This document shows, piece after piece, positions 34,725 to 42,983 of a DNA stretch of 64,000 bases. A program made the position numbers and the translations under genes. Source of the DNA: Desulfobacterales bacterium (GTDB lineage: Bacteria > Desulfobacterota > Desulfobacteria > Desulfobacterales > Desulfosarcinaceae); assembly GCA_016218685.1 (NCBI GenBank), contig JACRDD010000009.1, positions 1-64,000 on the forward strand, written 5' to 3'. How positions within the stretch are numbered: position 1 is the stretch's first letter; every line of letters starts with the position of its first letter. The notes beneath the pieces are model-generated. The model had not been told where the DNA came from. It saw nothing but the letters and a program-made list of their open reading frames with translations, and did not search any database.

Positions 34725-35678
34725 ATGAATCAAAGAAGGAAATTCTTAAAAACGGCCGGTCAATTAACCTTTGCATTGTCCCTTGCGCCCGTGGGGTGCA
34801 AGTATATGCGCGTCATCAGCGCCGATAGCCGCATTGCGCCCAGGAAAGTAAACCGCGCCGCGGTCCTGTGGTATAGCCAAACCGGGTATACCCGGAGAAC
34901 CGGCCGGCTATTGGCCAGGACAATGGAAAAAGCGGGGGTGAAGACATTGTCCGGCGAGGTCAGGGAGATCAACCCGCAGGAACTTGCAGATTTCGACCTG
35001 TTGATTGTCGGCTCGCCCGTATTTTACTATGACGCGCCTGAATTTGTAAGGAATTGGATCGAATCGCTGCCGAAGTTGAACGGAACGCTGGTGGCATCTT
35101 TCGTGACCTTTGGCGGTCCCGAGGGCAATCAGCACAATGCCGCCTGTTCCATCCTCGATGGCCTGGCGGAACGCGGCGGAATCCCTTTGGGCCTCGAGAC
35201 TTTCATGAATATGGCGGCCTATCCACTCTCATGGTCCGAGGATAGCGTAAGCGACAATGTCTGGCATGCCAGACATCTTCCCGACGAGGCGACCTATGAA
35301 CGCATCCGCGCCTATGCCAGGCATCTGCTCGCGGCCGCCGAGCAGGGCAGGGGGGTGGAATACTCTAAAAAATTGACGATGAGAGAACTCGTTACCTTCA
35401 TCAACCCCATATGGTGGACAAAGCTGTCGATCAGCAACCATTCGATCGATGCGGAGAAATGCATTGCATGCGGCCTTTGTGAAGCCAAATGTCCGGTCCA
35501 TGCCATAGACTTGTCAAAGCTATCAATCGACACCCAAGCCTGCGTCCTCTGCTTCGGTTGCCTCAACAACTGCCCGGCGTGCGCGGTGCATATGGAGGCC
35601 GGCGGCAAAACATTGATCGGCTATCAAGAATTCATGAAGATAAAGAATTTGAGCATCATCGAGCCGGCAGAGTTATGA
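34725..35678 (+). CDS. flavodoxin-ferredoxin (EFR1-type) protein with twin-arginine leader
   Basis: 317 residues. The N-terminus NQRRKFLKTAG is a twin-arginine (Tat) motif followed by a hydrophobic stretch, so export or membrane anchoring of a folded redox protein is likely. Residues about 45-200 are a flavodoxin-like domain (VLWYSQTGYTRRTGRLLA; LIVGSPVFYYDAPEF). Residues about 245-300 hold two 4Fe-4S motifs: CIACGLCEAKCPVHAID and CVLCFGCLNNCPACAVH. The combination is the EFR1 type. It would transfer electrons in the periplasm or at the membrane; partners are unknown. It stands alone. The 270 bases upstream contain no gene, only an AACCTG/CAGGTT hairpin near 34560-34590. Confidence 0.88.
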   Translation: MNQRRKFLKTAGQLTFALSLAPVGCKYMRVISADSRIAPRKVNRAAVLWYSQTGYTRRTGRLLARTMEKAGVKTLSGEVREINPQELADFDLLIVGSPVFYYDAPEFVRNWIESLPKLNGTLVASFVTFGGPEGNQHNAACSILDGLAERGGIPLGLETFMNMAAYPLSWSEDSVSDNVWHARHLPDEATYERIRAYARHLLAAAEQGRGVEYSKKLTMRELVTFINPIWWTKLSISNHSIDAEKCIACGLCEAKCPVHAIDLSKLSIDTQACVLCFGCLNNCPACAVHMEAGGKTLIGYQEFMKIKNLSIIEPAEL

Positions 35679-35729
35679 CTTTGGCCGCCGTCTTTCGTAG
35701 ACGCTAAAGAAGTGCGATGCCCCCTAGAT

Positions 35730-37205
35730 TTATCCGCGGGGTTGCTTCCTTTGCTCTTGAGCTATTCTGATAAAATCGGGCAGCGTGCTCTCTTTGTCGA
35801 ATCGCAGATTATAAATCGCGCGGGTCATGGCCACGTAGATGAGGTTGAATTCATCGGGATCGACACCCGCGGGATTGATCAGTTGCCCGTCCTTGACCAA
35901 TTCCAGGAAATCCCCCAGCATCAAGACATTGGGCCATTGAAGGCCTTTGGATTTATGGGCGGTGGTGAGCGTGATCTGGGCCTTGGCGGCATCCAGCGCC
36001 TTTTCGGTGATGGCGTCGATCAATTTGGGCAGGCGCCCGCCGTAGGTTTCGACCACTTTGCAGATGCCGAGCAGCTCGATCTCTTCCACGGCCTCCGCGT
36101 AGGCCCGTAAATGCTCATAATCGTAAAAGCCTTTGATGTAGGCATCCGAGATCCCATCGGACAAGCCGGCGTACAGGTAGTAGACATCCTTGAGGCTGTT
36201 GAGACGGTAGCCCTGGAGGCCGCCGGCAAAGCCCAGCGTGTGGGTTTTGCTCAACTGCACGGCCCGATCGAACACGGCGGCATTGGTGCGGGCGATAACC
36301 GTGTAACGGTCGGGGTCCCATTTGGGTTTGGCGTCATCCCGGGGTGTGCCCGATAGGCGCCGTTTTTCGCCTTTGAAGGTGGCCAGCACCATGTTGGCGA
36401 CCCGGGCGATGTTGTTGTCGAAGCGGAAGCTGCGGGTCAGGTACATGGTTTGGGAGGTCTTGATCTTTTTGAGGCTGTCCCTGGCCCCGCGGAAGCTGTA
36501 GATTTGCTGGTGGCTGTCGCCGACGATAATGACCGACGCGGGTTGGCGTCCATGGCCCGATTGGGCCTGGGAAAGGACGATGGCGCCGGTGACCGGATTG
36601 GTATCCTGGGCCTCGTCCAAGAGGATGCAATCGTAGTCGAGCACCGGATTGGAAAGCTGGTAAAGCTTCAGGTACCCATCGTGCAACATGCCGACGGTCG
36701 TATCGGTTGGGTCGCACATGCACCGGCCGAGTTGGTTGGCCAGATCGACAAAATCGGGAATCCGGCCTTTGCGCTGCTGATAAAATGCCTGCACCTGATG
36801 GGGAACGTGCGCCGCCTCGACTTTGGGGGCCGCCGAGACCAGGTAGTTGTGCAGGGTCTCGATGGTGAAGCGGGCCTCCTCGTAGTGGTTCAACCCCAGG
36901 GCCTGCATTACCGTGTTGGCCCGCAGGCTCGGGACCAGGCGATCTTTGTGGGCATGGCCATGGGTTCGAAAAGCCAGGGCATGGGCCGTGCGCGCAACGA
37001 CGTTGGCCGGAAACCTTTCGGCGGCTTCCAGTTGAACGCTCTTGTTGAAAGCCACGTATAAAAAGCGCAGATGCGGCCGGGCCTGGGCATAGGCGATCAA
37101 AGTGGAGGTCTTGCCGGTGCCGGCAAAGGCCATGATCTTCAAGCTCTGGCCGGGCGTAAGGTCGCAGGCCACGACCGCTTGCTGTTCTTCGGTCAGATGG
37201 ATCAT
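35730..37205 (-). CDS. UvrD/Rep-like superfamily 1 DNA helicase
   Basis: 491 residues with the SF1A helicase motifs in order: Walker A AFAGTGKTST (about residue 28), motif Ia FLYVAFNKSVQLEA, motif II ILLDEAQDTNP, motif III VGDSHQQIYSFRG, motif V LTTAHKSKGLQW, and motif VI VAMTRA. It is shorter than UvrD or Rep and lacks large inserted subdomains, resembling the compact Fbh1-like helicases. Likely role: 3'-5' unwinding in repair or removal of recombinase filaments (family inference). The start overlaps the stop of a 25-codon upstream frame. Confidence 0.9.
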   Translation of the reverse strand: MIHLTEEQQAVVACDLTPGQSLKIMAFAGTGKTSTLIAYAQARPHLRFLYVAFNKSVQLEAAERFPANVVARTAHALAFRTHGHAHKDRLVPSLRANTVMQALGLNHYEEARFTIETLHNYLVSAAPKVEAAHVPHQVQAFYQQRKGRIPDFVDLANQLGRCMCDPTDTTVGMLHDGYLKLYQLSNPVLDYDCILLDEAQDTNPVTGAIVLSQAQSGHGRQPASVIIVGDSHQQIYSFRGARDSLKKIKTSQTMYLTRSFRFDNNIARVANMVLATFKGEKRRLSGTPRDDAKPKWDPDRYTVIARTNAAVFDRAVQLSKTHTLGFAGGLQGYRLNSLKDVYYLYAGLSDGISDAYIKGFYDYEHLRAYAEAVEEIELLGICKVVETYGGRLPKLIDAITEKALDAAKAQITLTTAHKSKGLQWPNVLMLGDFLELVKDGQLINPAGVDPDEFNLIYVAMTRAIYNLRFDKESTLPDFIRIAQEQRKQPRG

Positions 37206-37279
37206 CGTATTGGGTTTAAATCCTTGGCTGAAATGATATTGGCAACGAACAAACCTTGCTCATTCTTGGGTGGGTTCAT
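37202..37279 (-). CDS. 25-residue leader peptide coupled to the helicase
   Basis: ATG 37279 (an ATG also at 37282) follows AAGGAG by about 7 bases and reads 25 codons to a TGA that overlaps the helicase ATG (ATGA at 37205-37202). The helicase itself has no separate good ribosome site, so its translation probably depends on this leader. The peptide (NPPKNEQGLFVANIISAKDL core) resembles nothing I know. It could also be just the true N-terminal region shifted by a frameshift. The rest of 37280-37502 holds no convincing gene. Confidence 0.5.
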   Translation of the reverse strand: MNPPKNEQGLFVANIISAKDLNPIR

Positions 37280-37502
37280 CATCCGGCTCCTTAGGGGCAT
37301 CGCGCGCTACGGGTTCGGCTCGCAATTTCCATCGCCTCGTTCACAAGGCTTGCCGTTGTTACCACATTTAAACCAGGAACATAATCCCAAAGTTCAATCC
37401 AATCCCCTGCGGCCCCGATATGAAAGATATTGAAAGCATGAACTATCCGTATTAGGAGAAGAGTAAAATTGTGGCGTACCGAACAAAAGAACGGAGGATT
37501 GA

Positions 37503-38225
37503 ATGAAATCGATTGGAGCAGGCTTATTACTTGCGCTTATCTTTGGGACGACGATGGCATACGCTGCCGAGAATCAGGCTCTCGGGAGCGACCAGGACAA
37601 GACCAGCTACGCAGTGGGGGTCAGCGTTGCCCGGGATTTCCAAAAGCAGGCCTATGATGTTAATCCGGCCCTCTTCGCCAAAGGTTTTCAGGATGCGTTT
37701 TCCGGATCGAAAATGCTTCTTACCGACGAGGAGATGGCAACCTTATTGGTCGCTTTTCAGCAGAGCATGATGCAAAAGCAGATGGAGGCGCAGGTGGCGG
37801 CCAGCGATAAAAACAAAAAGGAAGGGCAGGCCTTCCTGGCGGCCAATAAAACCAAGAAAGGCATCAAGACCACGGCCAGCGGCCTTCAATACAAGGTCCT
37901 CAAGGAAGGAACCGGCAAGACAGCCAAAGCCGATGATTCGGTGACCACCCATTATCGCGGCACCCTGATCGACGGGACCGAATTCGATAGTTCATATAAA
38001 CGCAATGAACCGGCTACCTTTCCGGTCAACGGCGTCATTCGAGGCTGGAGTGAGGCGTTGCAAATGATGAAGGCCGGCGCCAAGTGGCAGATTTTCATAC
38101 CGCCGGACCTCGCCTACGGCGCACGCGGCGCAGGAGAAGCGATCGGCCCCCATGCGGTCCTCATTTTCGAGATTGAGCTTCTATCCATCGATGCGGGCGA
38201 GTCCGGGCAAGCTCCCAAGCCGTGA
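37503..38225 (+). CDS. exported FKBP-type peptidyl-prolyl isomerase (Mip/FkpA-like)
   Basis: 240 residues with a signal peptide (cleavage near residue 21, after AYA). Residues about 30-110 form the helical FKBP_N dimerisation domain (DKTSYAVGVSVARDFQKQ; LLTDEEM). Residues about 125-230 are the FKBP catalytic domain (VTTHYRGTLIDGTEFDSSY, FPVNGVIRGWSEAL, FIPPDLAYG). The product is a periplasmic proline isomerase/chaperone. GGAGG lies about 6 bases before the ATG. Monocistronic. The short C-terminal tail after the FKBP fold is non-conserved. Confidence 0.93.
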   Translation: MKSIGAGLLLALIFGTTMAYAAENQALGSDQDKTSYAVGVSVARDFQKQAYDVNPALFAKGFQDAFSGSKMLLTDEEMATLLVAFQQSMMQKQMEAQVAASDKNKKEGQAFLAANKTKKGIKTTASGLQYKVLKEGTGKTAKADDSVTTHYRGTLIDGTEFDSSYKRNEPATFPVNGVIRGWSEALQMMKAGAKWQIFIPPDLAYGARGAGEAIGPHAVLIFEIELLSIDAGESGQAPKP

Positions 38226-38339
38226 ATTGTCTTGAGCACCTTACCCTATTTGAACGGGGTTTGTTCAATGCATTCAGCAAGATTCGCGGACCGGTCACAA
38301 TAGAATCGTCGTTCAAGCCAAACGCCATGGTGGATCGCG

Positions 38340-39641
38340 ATGCAGACCGATAGGAACAAAGAAATCCTGCGGCTTAGGAACGAAATCTCTTTACTCAACC
38401 AGATCTTGAGAGATACGGCGGTCCCGACCTTCGCCATGGATAAAGACAGCCGGATAACCCACTGGAATACGGCATGTGAAATTCTCACGGGGATCACTGC
38501 CGGCGACATGATCGGTTCAGACCGGCACCAGGAGGTTTTTTATGAGATCCGCCGCCCGTTAATGGCCGACCTCATTGTCCGTAAAGCGGGTTTAAAAGAG
38601 TTGGCCATGTATTATGACGGAACCATCAGACGGTCACAGTTGATCGACAATGGTTATGAGGGCGAAGATTTCTTCCCGAAGCTTGGTAAGTGGCTTTTCT
38701 TCACTGCCGCGCCACTGAAGGATGCCATGGGCGAAATCGTCGGGGCCGTCGAGACCGTTCAGGATATCTCGGAACGGCGCATGGCCGAACAAGCGCTGAG
38801 CCGCAGCGAAGCCCGTTATCGCCTGCTCTTCGAGTCGGCCAACGATGCCATCTTCCTTTTGGAAGAAGGAAAGGCCGTTGACTGCAATCCTAAAGCCACG
38901 GCGCTCCTCAAATGCACGCGCACCGATATCATCGGATATACGCCACTGGATTTTTCTCCCGAATTTCAGCCCACGGGACGACGGTCGGCCGATGAGATCG
39001 AAAATATCCGAGCCACGGTGACCCAGCTTCTTCCCGTCGTTTTCGAGTGGCGGTTTCGCAATAAGGACGGCGAGCTGTTCGAGACCGAAGTCAGCTTGAC
39101 CCAGTTCGCGGTTTCAGGGGTCAGCTACGGCATTGCCATCGTCCGGGATGTCACCGAGAAGAAGCGTCTGATCGATACGCTTAAAAAGAGTGAAAAGGAG
39201 CTGGATGATAAAACCAGGTATCTGGAAAAGGTCAACCAGGCGTTGAAAGCATCCTTGGATCATCGGGAAATCGAGATACGTTCGGTGGAAGAAAATATGG
39301 TTGCCAAAATCAAACAATTCATTTTCCCATACTTGAGTGAATTGGGTCGGTGCAAAATCGACACGGATGCACAAGCATATCTAAAAATTGTGGAGACGAA
39401 CTTGAGCGATCTTTTGTCGCAATCTTCACATACTATTTTTTCCAAATATATCGATTTTACGCCTACCGAAATCCGCATCGCCGATCTGATCCGGGAGGGG
39501 AACGATACCAAAGAGATTGCGCGTCTGATGGGGGTGTCCCCCAGTTCCATCCAATGGCATCGCAAGCACATCCGCTCAAAGCTTGGTCTAACCAATAAAA
39601 ATACAAATCTTTACAGATACTTGAACTCAAAACCCGCCTAG
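38340..39641 (+). CDS. PAS-PAS-LuxR transcriptional regulator
   Basis: 433 residues. PAS 1 at about 18-145 (TFAMDKDSRITHWNTACEIL; then AVETVQDISERR), PAS 2 at about 155-280 (ARYRLLFESANDAIFLLEEG), a coiled region, then a LuxR-type helix-turn-helix near 365-420 (FTPTEIRIADLIREGNDTKE, IARLMGVSPSSIQWHRKHIR). There is no receiver or kinase domain, so ligand or redox sensing by the PAS domains probably controls DNA binding directly. Ribosome site is weak. Targets are unknown; the chemotaxis receptor gene follows on the same strand. Confidence 0.9.
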   Translation: MQTDRNKEILRLRNEISLLNQILRDTAVPTFAMDKDSRITHWNTACEILTGITAGDMIGSDRHQEVFYEIRRPLMADLIVRKAGLKELAMYYDGTIRRSQLIDNGYEGEDFFPKLGKWLFFTAAPLKDAMGEIVGAVETVQDISERRMAEQALSRSEARYRLLFESANDAIFLLEEGKAVDCNPKATALLKCTRTDIIGYTPLDFSPEFQPTGRRSADEIENIRATVTQLLPVVFEWRFRNKDGELFETEVSLTQFAVSGVSYGIAIVRDVTEKKRLIDTLKKSEKELDDKTRYLEKVNQALKASLDHREIEIRSVEENMVAKIKQFIFPYLSELGRCKIDTDAQAYLKIVETNLSDLLSQSSHTIFSKYIDFTPTEIRIADLIREGNDTKEIARLMGVSPSSIQWHRKHIRSKLGLTNKNTNLYRYLNSKPA

Positions 39642-39678
39642 CCGGACAAGGCTGGGCTGGCCCCGGACAAGTCTCAAA

Positions 39679-39710
39679 GCGGGGGCTTTTTACCCCCATT
39701 ATGCCCCCGC
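39679..39710 (+). terminator. hairpin after the PAS-LuxR gene
   Basis: GCGGGGGC (39679-39686) pairs perfectly with GCCCCCGC (39703-39710); an alternative smaller fold GGGGG/CCCCC encloses a T-run. No T-run follows the outer stem, so termination is plausible but not certain. Confidence 0.45.
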
Positions 39711-39814
39711 TTATCCCTCCTTAAGTGCACCCCTTATCCGTCGATAGAATGAAGATGAATGCCTTGCGGGCCTGGCGAGGATCACTCTTTTTCAGCAACA
39801 AGGGAAAAGTCGAC

Positions 39815-41878
39815 ATGCAATTTAATTTTAAATCCATTTCATCGAAACTGATAACAGGCGGTCTGGTGTTGGTTCTGGTCCCCGTATGCGTGGTCGGTTT
39901 CCTTTCCTACCAGAAAGCCCGCGGCGCACTGATGAAACAGTCCACGGAACAGGCCCTGGGCATCGCCTCGGACCTGGCGCGGCTGACCGCCAACATCCTC
40001 GAAAGCGAAATGAACAAGGCGGGCGCCATGGCCACCCAGAAAAGAATCCGGGACATGGCCGACGCGGTGGCCGCACATGGGGTCGAGGGGGCCAAAGAGC
40101 GTATCGAGGACGCTTACCGCGCCCTGGGCAAGCAGTTCGCCAAAATGGGGGGCAATTACCAGGGGGTTTTCGTGGCCGATGCCAACGGCCAGATCTACAA
40201 CGGCATTCTGGAAAACGGCGACCGCTACCAGAACATCGATATCGGCAACCAGGACTTTTTCAAGGATGCCAAGAGTGCGGGCAAGACCATCATCAGCGAC
40301 ATGATCGTCTCCAAGGCCACGGACAAGCCGGTGCTGACCATCAGTTCGCCGATCCAGAGCGAACAGGGCCACTTCCTGGGGCTATTGGGCTTGGTGATCA
40401 AGGCCAGCTACCTGACCGATCTGATCTCCAACCGCAGAATCGGCGAAACCGGCTATGGGTTCATGGTCAACCGCGCCGGCATCATGCTGGCCCACCCCAA
40501 GGCCGAAAACATCCTCAAGCTGAATCTGACCGCAATTCCGGAAATGAAAGCCATCAATGACCGGATGCTCTCCGGTCAGACAGGCGTGGAATCGTATCGT
40601 TTCAAAGGCGTGGACAAGATCGCGGGGTTTGCGCCGGTGCCCATCACCGGCTGGTCGGTCTGCGCCACCCAGGATGAAAAGGAGTTTCTGGCCGCTTCCG
40701 TCACCATCCGCAACGCCACCTTGCTGGTGGCCGTGCTCACCGTGATCGTCGTCGCGGTCATCGTTATGATGGGCGCCCGCACCATTACCGCCCCCATCAT
40801 CAAGGCGGTGGGAATCTCCGATCAGTTGAGCAAAGGCGATCTGACCGTGGAGATCGAAACCGACAGCAAGGATGAAACCGGGCAGTTGCTCGGCGCCATG
40901 AAACGCATGGTGGAGAAATTGCGCAGCATCGTCGCCGACGTTCAGACGGCGGCCGATAACGTGGCCTCGGGCAGCCAGGAGCTCAGCGCCAGCTCCGAGC
41001 AGATGAGCCAGGGTGCTACCGAGCAGGCCGCCGCGGCCGAAGAGGCCTCTTCTTCCATGGAGCAGATGGCGGCCAACATCAAGCAGAACGCCGACAATGC
41101 CGTTCAGACCGAGAAGATCGCCCTCAAGTCGGCCGAAGACGCCGAAGCGGGCGGCAAGGCCGTCTATGAAACCGTGACGGCCATGAAGCAAATTGCCCAG
41201 AAGATTTCCATCATCGAAGAGATCGCGCGCCAGACCGACCTTCTGGCGCTCAACGCGGCCATCGAGGCGGCGCGCGCGGGCGAGCACGGCAAGGGCTTTG
41301 CGGTGGTGGCTTCGGAGGTGCGCAAGCTGGCCGAACGTAGCCAGACGGCGGCGGGTGAGATCGGCCGATTGTCGGGCAGCAGCGTGCAGGTGGCCGAACG
41401 TGCCGGCGAGATGTTGACCCGCATCGTGCCCGATATCCAGAAAACGGCAGAATTGGTGCAGGAGATCAGCGCCGCCAGCAACGAACAGAACACCGGCGCC
41501 GATCAGGTCAACAAGGCCATCCAGCAGCTCGATCAAGTCATTCAGCAGAACGCTTCCGCATCCGAAGAGATGGCCTCCACGGCCGAAGAGCTCTCCAGCC
41601 AGGCCGAGCAACTGCAGGACGCCATCGGTTTTTTCAAGCTCGATGAGATCGAGGCAAAGTTCGGCAGGGGCAGGGTATCGAAGCTATTCGAAGGCAAACC
41701 CAAGGCAAACCCGGCCTCGGGCAAGCACCCGCAGCATCCATCCAAGCAGATGCAGCGCCGCCCGCTTAACGGAAATGGAATTGGGGCCGGCAATACCTAT
41801 CCGCAAAGCGGCGTGACCCTTTGCATGGGTAAGCCGGGCAACGAAGGGGATTCGGATTCGGAATTCGAGCGATTCTGA
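39815..41878 (+). CDS. methyl-accepting chemotaxis protein with periplasmic Cache-type sensor
   Basis: From ATG 39815 (AAGGGA about 12 bases upstream) this is 687 residues. A first membrane helix (about 10-32), an extracytoplasmic Cache-type domain (about 35-290; [20 protein letters not shown]), a second helix (about 300-320), HAMP, then the cytoplasmic signalling coiled coil with the conserved hairpin [20 protein letters not shown]. The C-terminal 60 residues are a loose tail without a CheR-binding pentapeptide I recognise. It would relay ligand binding to CheA/CheW, which are not in this window. Confidence 0.93.
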   Translation: MQFNFKSISSKLITGGLVLVLVPVCVVGFLSYQKARGALMKQSTEQALGIASDLARLTANILESEMNKAGAMATQKRIRDMADAVAAHGVEGAKERIEDAYRALGKQFAKMGGNYQGVFVADANGQIYNGILENGDRYQNIDIGNQDFFKDAKSAGKTIISDMIVSKATDKPVLTISSPIQSEQGHFLGLLGLVIKASYLTDLISNRRIGETGYGFMVNRAGIMLAHPKAENILKLNLTAIPEMKAINDRMLSGQTGVESYRFKGVDKIAGFAPVPITGWSVCATQDEKEFLAASVTIRNATLLVAVLTVIVVAVIVMMGARTITAPIIKAVGISDQLSKGDLTVEIETDSKDETGQLLGAMKRMVEKLRSIVADVQTAADNVASGSQELSASSEQMSQGATEQAAAAEEASSSMEQMAANIKQNADNAVQTEKIALKSAEDAEAGGKAVYETVTAMKQIAQKISIIEEIARQTDLLALNAAIEAARAGEHGKGFAVVASEVRKLAERSQTAAGEIGRLSGSSVQVAERAGEMLTRIVPDIQKTAELVQEISAASNEQNTGADQVNKAIQQLDQVIQQNASASEEMASTAEELSSQAEQLQDAIGFFKLDEIEAKFGRGRVSKLFEGKPKANPASGKHPQHPSKQMQRRPLNGNGIGAGNTYPQSGVTLCMGKPGNEGDSDSEFERF

Positions 41879-41896
41879 TCGAGACAGATCCTGCAT

Positions 41897-41952
41897 CTTC
41901 CCGGCCGATGGGTTGGCCGAGGCCCAACCAACGGCGAACCGGAGCCGGGAAG
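41897..41952. terminator. nested inverted repeats between convergent genes
   Basis: CTTCCCGGC (41897-41905) pairs with GCCGGGAAG (41944-41952), and inside it GGTTGG pairs with CCAACC (about 41911-41930). The location between the converging receptor and lipoprotein genes fits a two-way terminator. Confidence 0.5.
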
Positions 41953-41975
41953 GCCAGGGACGACGGGCTGCTTAA

Positions 41976-42449
41976 TCACTCCTCCCACTCCGGTGAGTAA
42001 ATTTCAACTTGGCGCTTTTCGTTCACGCGGATCGAAGTGGACGGATACATCGAGTACCAGACGCCGATCTTTTCCCCGGCCGGGTTCAAAATCCAGGAGC
42101 CCTGGGCGGGGTTGAGCCGGTACCAGACGTACGGCTCCCAGATAAAATCCACCTTCGATGCGAACTCTGTGGTGTTGGGCATTACCGGGTCCCACCAGCG
42201 GGTAACCAGTTCGTATTGGGGGGCAATCCCGATCATGGCATAGGGCATACCGGAACGGCCGGAGCTGTAGTAGCGGTAGTCGGCCGGCACGGCGTTGGCG
42301 GTGAACATCTGCGTCACTTCGCGGTCGAAGGCAAGACTGCCGTGGGAACCGGAGGCGCAGCCCCACAGGAGCAGGCCCAGGGTCAGGCCTGAAAGGGCGG
42401 CGATCCGCCATGGGCTCTTGGCAGGCGCGAAGGAACCGTACGATTGCAT
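41976..42449 (-). CDS. hypothetical lipoprotein downstream of the metal-efflux operon
   Basis: 157 residues. A hydrophobic signal ends in LLLWGC, giving a probable lipidated Cys at residue 31. The mature part is aromatic-rich (YYSSGRSGMPYAMIGIAPQY; VDFIWEPYVWYRLNPAQG) and contains no family I recognise with confidence; the pattern is seen in small bacterial lipoproteins of unknown function. It starts 30 bases after the His-rich protein gene on the same strand, so it may be the last gene of the efflux operon. Confidence 0.75.
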   Translation of the reverse strand: MQSYGSFAPAKSPWRIAALSGLTLGLLLWGCASGSHGSLAFDREVTQMFTANAVPADYRYYSSGRSGMPYAMIGIAPQYELVTRWWDPVMPNTTEFASKVDFIWEPYVWYRLNPAQGSWILNPAGEKIGVWYSMYPSTSIRVNEKRQVEIYSPEWEE

Positions 42450-42479
42450 GCGATGACCTCCAAAACAAGAAGCGATGGT

Positions 42480-42983
42480 TTACTTCAACTCATAAGTGAA
42501 GCTGAACTGCCGGGCCTTGTCGTCGCTCAGTTTGGTGCCCACGACAAATGAATATTTGCCCGGCTGCTTCAACGCGATGTCACCCCTGAAGAACCCATCT
42601 TTGGGGTTCAGGGTAATGGCGTTGCCGGTCAGACCGTCCGGGCCGGTAACCTTGACCGCGGCCCGGCCTTTGGTGACCATGGTGCCATTGCCTTCTTCTT
42701 CGAACCCTACCATGAAATTGTGGGTGGCGCCAGCGGCGGGTTGAGCCGATCCCGGCGTCAGATCTTGCAGGTGGGCCATGGCTTTGATGCCGTCGGTGGT
42801 CACGGTGTCGAGCATGATCATGGCGCCGCCCATTTGCATGCCTTCATGGCTGCTGCCATGCCCTGCCGGGGTGCCCTTGGGCGCCGCGCCGTGGCCGCTG
42901 TGATCGCCACCCTGGGCCAAGGCCCCGTTGGCGCTGCCCAAGGTTAATAGTAGACTAGTCAAAAAGACGAAAATGGATTTCAT
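42480..42983 (-). CDS. exported His/Met-rich protein of the Cus-type operon
   Basis: 167 residues from ATG 42983, whose first bases overlap the cusA stop (ATGA). A signal peptide ends near residue 23. The mature N-terminus is rich in His, Met and Gly (DHSGHGAAPKGTPAGHGSSH, then EGMQMGGAMIML), suitable for Cu/Ag binding. The rest is a beta-sandwich-like domain (GRAAVKVTGPDGLTG; LKQPGKYSFVVG). It probably acts as a periplasmic metal chaperone or sink for the pump, analogous in place to CusF but of different sequence. Longer upstream frames overlap cusA and are not used. Confidence 0.8.
   Translation of the reverse strand: MKSIFVFLTSLLLTLGSANGALAQGGDHSGHGAAPKGTPAGHGSSHEGMQMGGAMIMLDTVTTDGIKAMAHLQDLTPGSAQPAAGATHNFMVGFEEEGNGTMVTKGRAAVKVTGPDGLTGNAITLNPKDGFFRGDIALKQPGKYSFVVGTKLSDDKARQFSFTYELK

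Noticed and set aside
37300-37480. Open - strand frame upstream of the helicase leader with protein-like sequence
   Set aside because: No start codon or ribosome site and the opposite strand is also open; could be a remnant but cannot be supported.
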